The notes under the pieces: generated by a model | Seen by the model: the letters and a program-made list of their open reading frames with translations, nothing else | What the model was told of the DNA's origin: nothing | The model's database searches: none | Origin: Rhodeus uyekii | Lineage: Eukaryota; Chordata; Actinopteri; Cypriniformes; Acheilognathidae | NCBI GenBank assembly: GCA_037043235.1 | Contig: JAWRVZ010000038.1 | Span: 996,001-1,060,000, forward strand | DNA: 64,000 bases | Direction of reading: 5' to 3' | Shown here: one piece after another, positions 10,370 through 25,300 of the stretch | Layout of the letters: every line of letters begins with the position of its first letter | Position numbering within the stretch: position 1 is the stretch's first letter | Made by a program: the position numbers and the translations under genes

Positions 10370-13300
10370 GTGAGTTGTAAATTATACTGATATGTGTCAG
10401 ATCTTTGTTTTAAATTTGTATTAAAGGTGAAGAGTCTACCTCAAAATCGTACCATAAACTTAAAACTGTGTTTGTAAATGTATCGCACATAGGGAAGACG
10501 ACATTAGCCGACTGTCTGGTGGCGAGTAACGGTATTATATCCAGTCGTTTAGCAGGAAAGGTAAGTGGAGCTAAAGCAAAGTGATCAGACTACAGAATAA
10601 CTAATAATTTTTTCCAACACATTTTGGGTGTTTTTCAAAATACGCAACAAATTTAAATCAGCAATAAAAAAAAAACCTCAACAATAAAACGGACAATGAA
10701 ATCAATGTATTTTGTCATACATATTGTCATCAGTGTAGTTATTATTAACAAAGACTATTAAAAATCACTTTCCTCAATTTAAATAAAGTATAAATAAAAT
10801 ACAATGTAAGTATTAGATGAAAAACTTAAGCTTAAAAAAATTTGAACGAAAATTAGAAATAAATATGAAATGAAATAAACTAGTTGAATTTGACTCAAAA
10901 AACTGAAATTAAAATACACAAGCTAAATAGAAAAATAAAAATCTAGTAAAAAGTACAAAAGCAATTAAATTACTAAAACTGAAAATTAAAACTATATAAA
11001 AATAAGTTAAATTAATATTAATATATACTGTTTGATAAATATACATAGTGTGTATGTAAAAAAAAAATATATATATATATACATACAAACTAAAAAAAAT
11101 GTGTCATATAAAGATTTAGATTTCACTAACCTTACAAATTTGCAGTTTTAACTCATTTTAAATCAAACATCATAATTTGCATGCATCATCTGACTTGATT
11201 CAGACTAAAGACTCTTGTAAGCTATTCAGACTTTTGTAAACTATTTTTTTCATGTAGTCAGCGTTTCTCTGACTTTTTTTGTCTAGCTCACTGTAGGTCT
11301 AACTCAAGCCATAACCATTAACTACCCTTAAAATTTAAATAATCGGTTTGCTTAATTAATACAAATGTTAAATATAAAAAAATAGAAATATAAAGATGTG
11401 ATCTTAAGTGCCGTTTTCTCTCTGTTCCTGTAGCTGAGATATCTGGATAGCAGGGAGGATGAGCAGATCAGAGGAATCACTATGAAGTCCAGTGCTATTT
11501 CATTATATTACACAACAGGTAATGCCATCGCGGTCTGTAGATTTATTGATTCAACACTATGTATTGCTGTAACTTACGGTTAAGAGCTGTATCTTTGTCA
11601 TTGCAGGAGGAAATGATTACCTCATTAATCTGATCGACTCTCCCGGTCATGTGGACTTCTCCTCGGAGGTGTCCACTGCCGTCAGACTCTGTGATGGGGC
11701 TATCGTTGTTGTTGATGCCGTCGAGGGAGTGTGTCCGCAGGTGCATCCATGACTTGAGTGTTTTCATAGCCAATTTTCACTGTATACATTACATTTTTTT
11801 TTTGAGTTTATGCACTTTTTATTTGGTCAGTGAAACCCAAAGTCATCAGTACACTGAGAGCTGGATTCAAAATCATACCAAAAATCAGTGTAAAGACCTG
11901 AAGTTACAGGCTGATCCAACTTGCGTGAAGTTCATCACAGAAGCTCATAATGTCAGTCAGTAGGGGGTCGTAGTAGGGTTGGTGGCTTCGGATGCTCCGA
12001 TACATAATGTCCCAGAGGTTCTCAATTGGATTTAGGTCTGGGGAACATGAGTGCCAGTCAATGGCATCACTGTCTTTGTCATCTAAAAGTTGATAAATAA
12101 TTAATATTGTTGTTAATATTTGCTGTGTTTATGTCTCGGATCTTTAAACTCTACACCACAGCATCCTGTAACAGCATCTTGTTCCTTTTTGTTTTAGACA
12201 CAAGTTGTTTTACGACAAGCTTGGCTGGAGAATATTCGTCCTGTTCTTGTCATCAACAAAATTGACAGGCTGATTGTGGAGCTGAAACTCACCTCGCAGG
12301 AGGCGTACACTCACCTGCAGAAAATACTTGAGCAAGTGAGTCAGAGCTCCAAAAACATTTTTTGTTCAGCTCCGGAACACAGTTGAAAATATGGATTTTG
12401 ATGTGTGTGAGTCACGTCATGCTTTTAAAATGTAAATTGTACTTCTTTATATATATATATATATATATATATACGGTACATAAATAACACCCATTGATCC
12501 ATTGGGGTGAGTAAGATTTTAAACATACTTTGCTGAATAATAATGCTTATTTAGCAAGGACACATTCAAATAATTAAAATAAACATTGAAATAAAGTTCC
12601 AGTAAAACATTTATAATCACCAAACGATTTCTATTTACAATAAATGCTGTTCTTCTTTTTATCTGTTTCCATAAAAATCGAGTTTTTAACACGTCGATAA
12701 TAAGAAATCTTCCCTGAGAAGCAAATCAGCAGGTTTTCGAAAGATCAAGGTTTTGCATTCACATGAATAAATTATTTGTAATACATTTTAAATGTAATAC
12801 ACTTAAATAAATACTAAACAATATTTAACAAATAATCAGTTTAATAATTTTAAATGCAATTTGATAGTATTATTTTACACAACTTTTTCTATTTTTATCC
12901 GATAAATGCAGTCTTGGTGAGCATAAGAGATTCCTTTTAAAAAATATTAGTAAAAATCTGCGTTTTTGGACTGATGAGGATGTTTTCTGTTCTGAAAGTT
13001 ACACTAAGATTTCATAGTTCACAGATCAAGGACGTTTTGATTGATGTGTCTGGACAAAGATGAGACTTTAAGGCTATGGTTCTGCCTATTCTATAGGTGA
13101 ACGCCGTTACCGGCTCGTTATTCACCTCTAAAGTTCTAGAGGAGCGAGCGGAGAAAGACGCAGAAGCTCAGAGCAGCTGTAGAGAGAACGACAGTGGAGA
13201 TCAGGTGTACGACTGGAGCGCGGGTTTAGAGGAAACCGATGACTCTGACCTCTACTTCAGTCCTGACCAGGGAAATGTGGTATTTGCCAGCGCTATAGAC

Positions 13301-16300
13301 GGCTGGGGCTTCAGGTACGTGTTATACTTTCTGAAATTGAGGGTCCTTTCGCAATTCTTTTGAATGATTTTGTCTAATGCTTCTATTAAAAGCAGCTTAA
13401 GTGGTTTTCGCCCTTTACATCCTGGCAATGGTTGTAGTACTTACGATGACTCACAAGATGGCAATACTATACTAGATTTCAACATCGCGACTCCCCACCT
13501 TTCTAATGTATTGCACATTTTTGAGGCGTTACATAACTGTGGTTTTAGATACTTGAAATAAGTGCTGAAGTACTAGTACGACTGGTGTAGGTGGACATTT
13601 CTAAAAGCTGAGCAAATAGAGCAGAGCACTGTGGTGAACATGAGGATGTTTTTGCACATTTAACACATTTTATACTGTATAAACACTACAGAGATTAAAT
13701 GAATAGGTCACCTAAAAGGTTGGTCATTAATCATCCTTGTGTTGTTCTAAACCCTGCAGTATGTTCTTATTTTAGTGAAACAAAAGGTGTCGTTAGACAA
13801 TGTCTGAGCTGCTGTTTTCCACACATTGAAACTGGAATGTGACATGCCACATACAAGCACCAAAATGTACATCATTTCATTTTGCTTTATGATTAATCTT
13901 CACTGAGGCTGTATCATATGCCCTAGAAATAATTGTTTTAGTCCATTGTTCTTCAGTCCTTGTTTTGAAATGTCTAAATATCCTTAAGTTGTTCTGAACT
14001 GATGCAAATGAGACCTCAATTTCTCAACTAGAAACACAAAAGTTTGGATGTGATTTATTTATTTATTTTTTGTAGAAAGCAATTAAAAATATTTTAGTGG
14101 ACGGATAAACTTAGGCGTAAGGTTCTTTATTTGTGCTTTATATATATAATTATTATTATAATTTTTTTTATTCTTTCATTTTAGTCTATGGGAGCCCATA
14201 AAACCGCTTACAGGAAAATTTGCCAAACAGATAGAGGATAGCCTGAACATTAACCACAGCAAATTTGGAGTCTCTTAACTCAATCCCCCTAGTCCCAGCA
14301 ACTACCAGAAGTTGCACTTTGATGCTGAGCTTGAACCATGAGGGCTAGAAACAGACTATTCGATTGCACCCTATGATGTCATTTTCCGTCATTAAAACAT
14401 TTTGATTTTTCACTAAATCATCTCAAAAAATGTATTAAATCTTTTTGATTAACCAATTCATTCTTGAATAACACCTGAACAAATTTGAGAAAGAGCACAT
14501 CAAAATGGATGTGAGGCTATATCTCAGCAACACTTTAGCCAAAGCCACTAGAAGCCAATCTTTCAACCTTTAGCCAAAAAAATGTAACGGCGAATGCTAA
14601 CGCTGCGGTTTTGTCAGTGAAGGAGGCCTTTTTTTAAATGGATGTCAATGGAGAAGATGATTCACTACACTGAGTAAACTGCTTTTGTGAGAAAAAAAGC
14701 AATGAATCGACTGCCTGTCCACTAATCATTAACATGTTTTACGCTAAACAGTACTTTTTGTTGAGAAAGATATGTAAATTTTACTAGGATAAAAAGAATA
14801 TTGCAGAGAAGGGAATGTAAGAGGTGTAAGACTCATTTATAGCTTTACTATAGTATTTAATAGTAATATTGCGTGATATTGTCTTCTTTGTTTCAAAATG
14901 AACCTAACGCTGCCAGGTTAGGCTTATATTGTAATGATTTATGACTGCTGTGCCTAATGATGATGATATAATGCTTTTTAAGGAATGATTTTAATTTAAA
15001 TATGTATTAAATTACATGTATTATATGTATTAAATTAAGTTTTTACTGTAATTTTGAATGTAGTTTTGTGCGCCCTGCAGTGACTAGTAATTTGCAGCTA
15101 ATAGAGATTTTCATACTCTTGTTGTCTTTTTTTCTTTCAGTAAAGCACATTCCACAAACAGTGCAGTCCTACTGAACATTTACTAGTGATACAGAACCAA
15201 ATATAGAACATTTATTCACAAGAAACTGATTAATGTAAACTGTAACTGCTGGTCATAAAACTTTGAAGGGGACACTATAGGCTGATTGTGCTTTACATGT
15301 TCCAAGTTAGCTGTTACGCTTTCTCCCATGTTAAAACCCCAGAGCCTCTCATCTCCCCAATAATAAACTTATTGAGATGAATCTTGGTAAATGTCATCAC
15401 AAGCATGACCTGAGGCCACTTGCAGCGTTTTCGGCACAGTGCCACCTACTGGTCAGGAGATAAGAAAATGGCAAATGTTGCATTTAGCATTTGGCAGACA
15501 CTTTTCTCTAAAGCGACTTACATTGCATTCAAGGAACACATTGACATTCTAATCAGTTCTTGCTTTCCCTGGGGTTTGAACCCATGACCATGGCGTTGTA
15601 AACACCAATGCTCTACTGGTTGAGCTACAGGAAAGCTCAATTTTTGTTCTTAACTTCTGAACGGTTGGCCTAAAGCTAGTCTCTTTTGATTTAGTGGAGC
15701 ATACAGAGTCGATTGATTTCAGCTATTTTGGGCTTTGGCCATTTTGGATTTTGTTGTAAAAAAAATTGTTTTAGCGTATCGTTACAAAACTCATGTCATT
15801 TTATTATCATTTATTCAAAATAGTCACCAACTTGTTGGCTCTGTTATCAACAACCTGATATTCAGATTCTCAGATATGTGGAAGTGAATGTTTGTCGCTT
15901 AAAAACCTTTATAATGATCAAGTTCTCTGAGCGCGTCTTTTTTGGATCAGTGCCAGATAGCGCGTGAAAACACGTGTGAATTTAGCGATTGATCACGTGA
16001 CACATGAACACCGGTGTGATCGTACACGTCAACGGGTGATGGGTTTGTTATCTGAACTTCATATCTGCTGCTCTTGTTCAGTGCAAGAAAACCTACTCCC
16101 TGACAAAAAAAGCATGTTCCCCCTGGGGGGGCGCGCCCCACTATTTGAGAACCACTGCCCTAAAGGTACAAAAAGTTTCTGAACAATGCCACCATGTACT
16201 CAAAATGTGTAATGAATTGAGATTCATCATTCCAAACTGATTCTGATGCTGTATGTGTGCAACGTTTTGGCATATTGACACCAATTTTTATACGTGTCAT

Positions 16301-19300
16301 TTTCACCTCACACTGACCACACAACATCAATTTGGTAACAGTGCCACCAATTAATCAAAAATAAGCAATGAAGTCAAATTATTAGCGATTTTATTTGGTT
16401 TGGTTGTTTTTTACCTGAAAAAAATAAAAAAATGTCTTTTAATTATTCATTGTAGCATTCGGGCACCTACATGTCATGTGACCATTAACTAACATCATAG
16501 AACCGTGAGAAGTGTTACAAAGAACGTGTTGTTAAATTATCAAAAATATTAACTTAGAATCTCATGAGGTACTTCAAGTAAATATTATTTTTATTCTATT
16601 CAGCACACAAATGATTTTGAAGTTGAATGCTAATGATATCTTACTAAATATAACTCAACATTAGATAAAAACAAGTGTGATATTTAGCGTTGCAGCTGTC
16701 TGTGAATATTGTCAAATTTAGTTGTTAATTATGCAGTGATCTTACAGCTGTCATAGATTAGAGACATTGTTAAAATGACAGACCTCTTTAAACGACAATC
16801 ATACAAATAAATGGGATGAAATGAAACAAAAACTGACAAGTGCAAATAATGGTGCTGAATTGTATTTTCTCTAATGCTCTGACAGAATCCATCAGTTTGC
16901 TGAGATGTACAGTCAGAAGATGGGCATCCGCTTCTGGGTTCTGCTCAAGACTCTATGGGGCGATTTCTACCTCAACGCCAAAGCCAAAAAAATCATGAAG
17001 GGAGCTAAGGTACGATCATTTCTGTGAGATAATGCACCTTAACATGGCTTATATACTTGTAGCATGGTAATACATTGATATTTGGTATATTTTGCAACAT
17101 CAAATAATACCTTGGTATTATGATTTGATGTCATCGTTATGCCATATTTTTTGTAGTTTTTTTTTAAAAATTGGGTCAAGTTGTTTTGCACCTGAGAAAG
17201 ACCTTTTATTAAAACAATAACATCTTATGTTGTGGTGCATTAAATACAGTGGAGTTCGGTTATATCGACGGCATCGGGGGTTACAAAAAAGCGTTGAGAT
17301 AACTGTTTAGCGAGATAACCTATACCCAATATATCTATTTATTAGATGAAGCGATCGGCTTGATATAAAAATGTACATACACTGTATATGTTTGCTAACA
17401 ACAAAAGGCATATGTGCACCAACTAACAGCAGAGATTTACCAGTATACAATAAAAAACACCTTTGATTCTCGAAAACGCAACCGCGATCCACGTGCAACG
17501 CAAACTCAGCGCATGCGCAGTGAACTCGGTACGCTCATGGCTCACGAGATAACCATGTGAAGTGACGACTTTGTCCAAGATATTTGCTCGAGATATTAGT
17601 GTTCGGCGACATTAAGGAATCGACATTAAAGAATCAAAAATACTAAGACAAATAGGGAGTTTGGCTGTTCCACTTCAAAAACGTCGACATAATAGTATTG
17701 GCGAGTTAACCGTGAATCGAGATAAGTGAACTCCACTGTACTTTAAGCTGAAAATGTCTCAATAGAATGTTTGTTACATTACTTGGTTTTATCATTTCTG
17801 GTAATGTTAATTCATAAGCAGCCCATCTGTCTACTGTCCCCCCTTTGAGGGATTGACAGGAAGTGCGCTGACAGAGTTACAGGACTGATGTGAGAGCAGA
17901 GACCTTCCATTAGATGCTTTGGGTTTATAGTGCCATTTAGGACATTGAATTCTGCTGCAGTTATACTAATGGACATCAGTTCTTTCATATATCTTGAATA
18001 TGTGCTCTCTAACTAGATGGCATATATACAATCAAGCATTCTCGGGCAAAGCAACTCTGACGCAGCATAACAGAACAGAATGATAAAACCCACGCTAACA
18101 ACACTTTTTGAGATTTGAACAAAAAAAATAGTCTGCTTGACATATAAAAGTTCGATCCAATGCTATCTTAGCATTGAGCACATTTATAGTATGTTTTAAA
18201 CTTGATTTGAAAAGATTTAGCAAAAAATATAAATTTTGAAGCTCATTTGTCATTGGCCCTGTATCTTATGCCTTAGTTAGTAGGAACACTCTTATTGGGG
18301 ATGTTTACAGTAATGCAGGACGAAGATCTCAGTAATGAACCCTTTGAAGATCTATCCCTCAATCTACAGTTACCAGATGATTTAGACTGTCAGCCGTACA
18401 ATGCTCAGATGAATCAATGTCTTCAACCCAGACGGATCAGTCACTGCCATTATTCCACTGATAAAGACAGATCTCATTCAGAGAGAGTTTGTTATGGTGG
18501 GCGACGTGACCTCCAGACGGAAACATTGATTTGCGGGACTGGCGGAGTCGAGCCTAACTTAGCCTTTAAACTCAATTAAGCTCAGATGTTAGTTGAGTTT
18601 GACCCCATTCAGTCATATTAGAAGCTTTTGACTGTAAAAAAGACAACAAATGAATCATTGCAGTGCTGGGTCACTTACACAATGTTTTAGTTTGTTTATG
18701 CATTCTCTTTTCCATATAAATTAATATTTCCTAACTTTGTATACTGTGCTAACGGGCATCACGCTCGTCAACTCTTTCTCTTTTTGTCTTCACAGTCTAA
18801 AGGAAAGAAACCTCTCTTTGTGCAGCTAGTCCTGGATAATATCTGGAGTATGTATGACGCTGTGGTCACTAGAAGGTATTTATCTGTATGAGATCATTTG
18901 TTTATACATATGAGAAATTTACACTAACAAGTGTCTTATCTGTCAACACTGAAAATGAAAATGCTGCGAGATGGACAAGCATGACGCGTTGCCATGGAAA
19001 CCATAAGGCTAACGTTCCAAAATGAGGGGAGGGGGGGCGCGCAAAATGTTTACCTCTTCCTAGGGGGGGCGTGACAGAAAATAATTGAGAAGCACTGCTC
19101 TAGCCACACCCAGGTCTGATTACTGCCACACCTGTTCTCAATCAAGAAATCACTTAAATAGGACCTGCTTGACAAAGTGAAGTAGACCAAAAGATCGTCA
19201 CAAGCTATAAAGTTATAAAGCCATTTCTAAAGCTTTTGGACTTCAGTGAACTGCATTGAAAGTCATGGAACTGTGGTGAACCTCATCAGGAGTGGCCTGC

Positions 19301-22300
19301 TGACTAAAATTACCCAAAAATGTTTTGCTGCTTCAGAACCTGGAAGACTATTATAAATGGAACCATGAATTCTGCTGTCTACCAAAAAGTCTTGAAGGAG
19401 AATGTCCGGCCATCTGTTTGTGACCTTAAGCCGAAGTGAACTTGGGTTCTGCAGCAGGATGATGATCCAAAACACACCAGCAAGTCTACCTCTGAATGGC
19501 TGAAGAAAAATAAAATGAAGACTTTGGAGTGACCTAGTCAAAGTCCTGACCTGAATCCTATTGAGATACTGTGGCATGACCTTAAAAAGGCAGTTCCTCC
19601 AATGTGGCTGAATTATAACAGTTCTGCAAATGAGACCAAATTTCTCCACTGTGCTGTAAAAGACACATTGCAGGTTATCGCAAAAGCTTCATGGCAGTTG
19701 TTCCCTTAATAATATCAACCTTCATTTAAAAAGTGCATTTTGTGTTTACTTGTGTTATCTTTGACTAATATTTAAATTTCTTTTGCTCATCTGAAACATT
19801 TAAGTTTGACAAACATGCAAAAACATTAAGAAATCAGGAAGGGGGCAAACACCTTTTCACACCACTTTATATCACTTTTCTGTGACTCTTGAAATTTATC
19901 TTACAAGCATTCCTATTTCGCTGATCTTTGAGTTGCTTTTCAATTGGGGTTCACTTCTGACGAATTTAGTTGAATGTACTTGATTTGGAAAGGCATACAC
20001 CTCCTAATAAACATTCTAACAGCTGAAAATGCATACCAGAGCACAAACCAAGCCATGAGGTCAAAAGAACATCCTGCATAGCTTTGTCGGTTCACAGTAG
20101 CATTTGGCTTCCATAATCCTTAATTGAAGACGTTTGGAACAACCAGAACTCTTCCTAGAGCTGGTCTCCTTGCCAAACTGAGCATTAGATGGAGAAGCCT
20201 AGCTTAGAGTGGTAGCCAAGAAGCCGATGGTCATTCTGGTTTGGAGAACAAATATGGAGATGGGATAAATTTACAGAAGCGAGGACAAACATCACTCTAA
20301 TAATATGGGCTTTATGGCAGCTTCAAGCCTCTCCTCAGTGAAGACACATGAAACCCCACTGAACATTTGCAATAAAGCATCTAAAGGACTCTCTCAAACT
20401 TTGAACCTTATTTAAAAACATCATGTCTGGAGGAAACCAGGCACTGCTCATCTCCTGAACAATACAATCCCAACGGTAAAGTGTCCTACTACTCCATAAC
20501 CATTACTCCATTACTCCATAACACATGGAGGTGTGTTTCAGCAGCAGCAGCGGCTGGGGGACAAATCTGTTTTTTGCTTTGTCATTATGGTGTATGGAGT
20601 GGAGATTGATGTAAAAAAAAAAAGAACGAAGGTCATTTAAAGTAGTATAACATAAGGCAGCAACATAAAATGTGGAAAAAAAGACTTTAACAAGGCACTT
20701 TGTGTTTGTGTTTGTAATATATACATACACACACATGCACATATACACACCAAAATATTTACACACATATTTATATATCAATTGACTATTTTCACATTTC
20801 CAGGGACAAAGAAAAGGTGGAGAAGATGGTGACCTCTCTTGGGGTAAAAGTCATGTCTCGTGACCTAAAACACTCGGACCCCAAAGTGCTCCTCAGTGCC
20901 ATTTGTAGCCAGTGGCTTCCTGTGTCTCAAGCCGTGCTCTGTATCCTTTACCACACAAACACTGGCACTTGTAGAAAAACACTACCAATCAGAAGTTTAG
21001 GTTTGGAAGGTTTTTTTGTTGTTGTAAAAACAGTAATATTGTGCAATATTATTTCCATTCAACTCTATTTGAATATATTTTAAAATGTAATTTCTGATGC
21101 AAAGCTGAATTTTCAGCGTCTTTACTCCAGTCTTCAGTGTCTTATGATCCTTCAGAAGTGATGTAGTGCTCAAGAAACATTTCTTATTATTATTAATGTT
21201 TAAAACCATTGGGGTCCTTCATATTTTTCAGGATTCTTTGATGAATAGATAGTTCAAAAGAACGGTATTTATTTGAAATGGAAATTTATTTTGTAACGTT
21301 ACAAAAGTCTTTAATCTCATGTTTTAATGCTATTTATGTTTATGCATTTGGCAGACACATTTATCCAAAGCGACTTACATTGCATTCAAGAAACACATTG
21401 AATAAGTTCTTGCTTTCCCTGGGATCGAACCCATGACCTTGGCGTTGTAAGCACCACTATTTATTGGACAACTGCTTAATCTTTTTTTAGAAAATTCAGA
21501 AAATTACATAGAGATTACACAATTAACTTTAAATTCCTTTATGTTAATGTTTTAGGTAATAATACAATGTTTGACACACAAAAAACCCATCTGAAATAAA
21601 TTTGAATTTGAACTTGAATTTGTATGTTGGAATGTCCAAATGTCTGAATTTTAAAGTATAGTTTCTTGAAATATTCAACACAGCCCTCTGCTAATTACAC
21701 ACAATCTCCAGTGACGTTAGCCACATCAGCACTAGGCAGTTGACTGGCGTTGTCCACCTCCTCAGACGTCACCCATCCTGCCATGAGCTCACCAGATGTA
21801 TGGGATGGAAACACAGAACCGATAGTTATTAGACGCTCCTTCTGTGCCAATATGATTGACACGGGCACACCTCGTAATTACTGTGGTTGACAGGTGCTCG
21901 ATGTGACACTTTTTGTGCGATCAACGTAAATGTCAGCTGTTTCCCTAAACATGTAATTGAGTGATTCTCAAAATACTTTGCAAATGTGCAGTTTTAGCTT
22001 GCTTGTCAGGTGTTTTATACTTGTGTGTTGTTGTTTTTTTGTGAATGGAAAGGAGTTGGAGCTTTTTGAAGTTGGGGGAATCATTTCTTTTAGAGCATTA
22101 CAAATCTTTACTTTTTATTAGTGAGAACTACTCCATATGCGTCACAGAACTGTTTGTTTACGTTCTTCCTAATTCCCTATGTGCTCCGCTGTTGTAGTCA
22201 CCTGTCGCGCCATTAATCACCTTATTATCACCTCATCTCTCTACATTCACCAGGATATATATTCGTTCATATATTAGTCTTCATCCGTTCTTGTCAGCGT

Positions 22301-25300
22301 TGTCGTCAGTTATGTCAATGTGGTTGTCAGTGTAGTGGTTATCATAGTCCTTGTTAAATCCCGGTTTATTAGTAGCAAGTTTTAAGTTCTTCCTGATATT
22401 CTGAGTTTATTCATTAAAAGACTCTTTTCGTAATCATCCTTCGTCCTCGTGCTTCTTCATCACACTGTCCTATGACAAAAGGACGAACCCAAAGAAGATA
22501 AAGAAGTAAAGCTGAATCTCTCAGAGAGGAGAAAGTAGGTGGAGGATCATCTCCTTCTCTTCCTCTGCCAGAACGGGCGATTGCCGAAGGATTATATTGA
22601 GGGGTTCCTGGAGCTGGCACATTTGGTGAGCTGGAATGACACCATGGTCAATTCTGGCTTCTGGGTGGGACTGGATGACGTGATTTGTCAACTCTTGTCT
22701 CCGTTTGAGTGTTGCGTGCCCTTAGCTGATTTCCTTAATCATGTCCCCTGGCTTAATGGTTCTTATTTCTTTGTCAAGGAAGTAGAGGACATTCCCTGCC
22801 CAGTCAAGTCGCCTTTATTTAACAGGAAAATAAAGCAGCAAACTTGGTTTTGGCTGTACAGCAGCTCTAGAAGAGCGGGCCAATCAATAATAATGATAAA
22901 TATTAAGTGTGCCCAACCAAGCGAGCCAGTGGCAAGGAACCCAAACTCCACCAGGTGACAGAATAGAGAAAAAAAAACCTTTGGAGAAACCAGGTTCAGT
23001 TGGAGGATCAGTTCTCCTCTGGCCAACAAACAAACAGTTGATGATTATGATATAGTCAATATTTCATGTCAGAAGTCAGATTGAGATCACTCAAAATATT
23101 TAATCCAGTTCTGTCTGGTTGGAGATCGGATTCATGAGGCCTTCACAGCGGAGGGTCTAGTAGAGTCACGGTCTCTGCTGACTCTTCAGGTCTGTGTTGT
23201 GCTCGTGTCGAAGTGCAGGTCCTTCATCTGATCTGGATCCGGCCAGGATCCGGCTGACTACGATAACCTCAGGATAAACAGAGAGACTGATATCAGCGTA
23301 GATGCCATTCTTCTTATGATGTAACGAGTACATCAGGTGTTATGGGAAGTGTTCCTGACCTAAATTATGCAGCCTAACAGTCATTTTACATGATTTGAAC
23401 TATAAAAATGGATAACTTATGTGTATGCCAGGTTAAAATGTTTTTTAGTCTACATTTAAACAGACAGAGTATGTCTGCTTCACGAACAATCCTAGGAAAA
23501 CTGTTCCAGAGTTTAGGAGCTACATAGGAAATCAGTTGATTTTGATTTAGTTATTATCAACTGGCCAGAATCTTGGATCGCAATAGATGGATGTCATCCA
23601 CCCTTCAGTGATCATAATGTGCCATATTACAGGTCAGGTCTGCCCCAAAATCTTTTTCAGTTGCATATGAACTCTGTATTATTCTGTGGGCAGGACTTAG
23701 ACATCCAGTCTGCTAAGTATCTCATCACTCCTGCGAACAGGAAGGGGGCCAGAGCATATTAAAAGATGTGGAGTTGACCATGATGGCCACAGCACTTTTA
23801 TGTTTGTGGTCTACAGATGCGTCAGCTCCAGCCCCAGAACCAAGTTCAAAATGCTCGCATCAGCGCTAAGCTGAGCTCTCATACCAAAGCTCAGCCTAGT
23901 GCCCGCTCTCGTTCTAGAGGATCCTACAGAAGCAGAGGCGAGGACTACACTCTATTCAGGATTTAGTCACAGAAGCCTCACAATTCTCACACAAAACCTT
24001 TAGCAAAATTATTATTAGAATCGAATCGTCAATCCAATAGTTGGTAAAAATTTTGTTTTTGAAACAACAAATTAATACTTTTCAGCTGAGATGCATTAAA
24101 TTGATCGATAGACAGTAAATGTATTTGTAATGTTAGAGGAGAGTTTTACTCCAAATATATACTGTTTTTTTTAAAGTTCAACAAAGTTGAACAAAGTTCA
24201 ACAATGTTCAACAAAGAATCCTAAAAAAAAAAATCACGTTACCACAAAAATATTAACCCACAGAGCTCTGGAAAATTCTGCTTTGCCATCACCAGAATAA
24301 AACACATTTTAAAAACAATTATTTTCACAATATTATGTTGTTTTTACTGTTGTTTTAATAAATGTTACCTTAGTGACCGTAAGAGAGTACTTTAAAAAAA
24401 ATGTAAAAATCATACTTGCCTTAAACATTTGAACCGCAGTGTACATTTATTAATAATTAATAAACTTGGCTTAATTTAGAGACTCAATTGGCAAACGTGT
24501 TACCTATTAAGGTGTTATTAAAAAAAGGCGTGTAAAATATATTTATTTGGACCTCTCAAATGTTGCTAATAGATTGGTAACACTTTAAGGTCTCATTTTT
24601 TTACCATTATCTATTGCATTAACTAAGATAAACTAACCTTTTATTTATGTTAGTCAATGAAAATCTTCATGTTAACAGACACTAGTTTGGATCTTAAAAA
24701 TGAAGTTGTTCTGTCCTCTGCATATAACTTGACAGGTAAAATCTTCCCTAACATCAGGACTGTTTTAGTCAATAAAGTCAAACCACTGGAAAAGACGACA
24801 ACTGTTTCAGAATCTTAATAATGTATTAGGTAAGAGTTTATCTGGCTGTCAAGTTATATACAGAACGTATACAGAGCACAGTAAGATTAATAAATGCTGT
24901 AGCAAGTATTGTTCATGTTATGGAATGTAGTTTACTAATGTTGTCAAATGAAACCTTATCGAAAAGTGTTAACAATAAATTTCATATAAAAAGCATGTGA
25001 TATTTACTGAGATACATCCTGAGGTTGACGTATAACGTTTTTTGAAGTTAATCACCACGTTTCACTGACACATTTTAGACCCTATATTGTACCCTATTTG
25101 TGGAAAGTGGCAGTCGAGTGTGTTCTCTTTAACTGTGTTACTCAGCAATGGTGTGTGAAAAGCTGCCCAGCCCAGCTGAGATCTCGGCTGAGAGAGTGGA
25201 AAAGCTGATGAGCGTGGGAGTGCGCAGGTTCGAGACTCTGCCCGAGAAAACACAGGAGCTAAAAAAAGGTGAGTGCGTGTTAACAGCTACAGCAGAGAAC

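Larger units (their letters stand above)
13315..16885 (+). other. efl1 intron, composite repeat block
   Basis: The 3.6-kb intron contains a fish dispersed repeat of unknown class (about 14150-15480 and 16160-16400; phrases CAACTACCAGAAGTTGCAC, GTGCCACCTACTGG). It is split by a SINE (15481-15636) and a partial hAT-like element (15806-16157). No exon evidence, despite short open frames at 13364-13561. Confidence 0.5.
18876..20803 (+). other. efl1 intron filled with transposon relics
   Basis: Contains an hAT-like end (18969-19103), a Tc1-like relic (19105-19870) and a second, different Tc1-like relic (20123-20478), then a (CA)-rich tract near 20720-20770. Confidence 0.6.
20941..25145 (+). other. 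efl1 intron with LTR and MITE insertions
   Basis: 4.2 kb containing a dispersed repeat (21085-21330), SINE (21340-21458), LTR retrotransposon remnant (about 22150-22960), an unclassified dispersed fish repeat (about 23100-23700), another AT-rich dispersed repeat (about 24150-24420) and a TAACACTTTA-ended element (24577-24974). Confidence 0.6.

Noticed and set aside
13364..13561. Open frame just after an efl1 exon
   Set aside because: It begins beyond a good GT donor (13315) that joins in phase to 16886. The sequence has no EFL1 or other similarity.
19263..19649. A 128-codon minus-strand open frame
   Set aside because: It is antisense to a Tc1-like transposase relic whose plus-strand reading carries the conserved DDE motifs.
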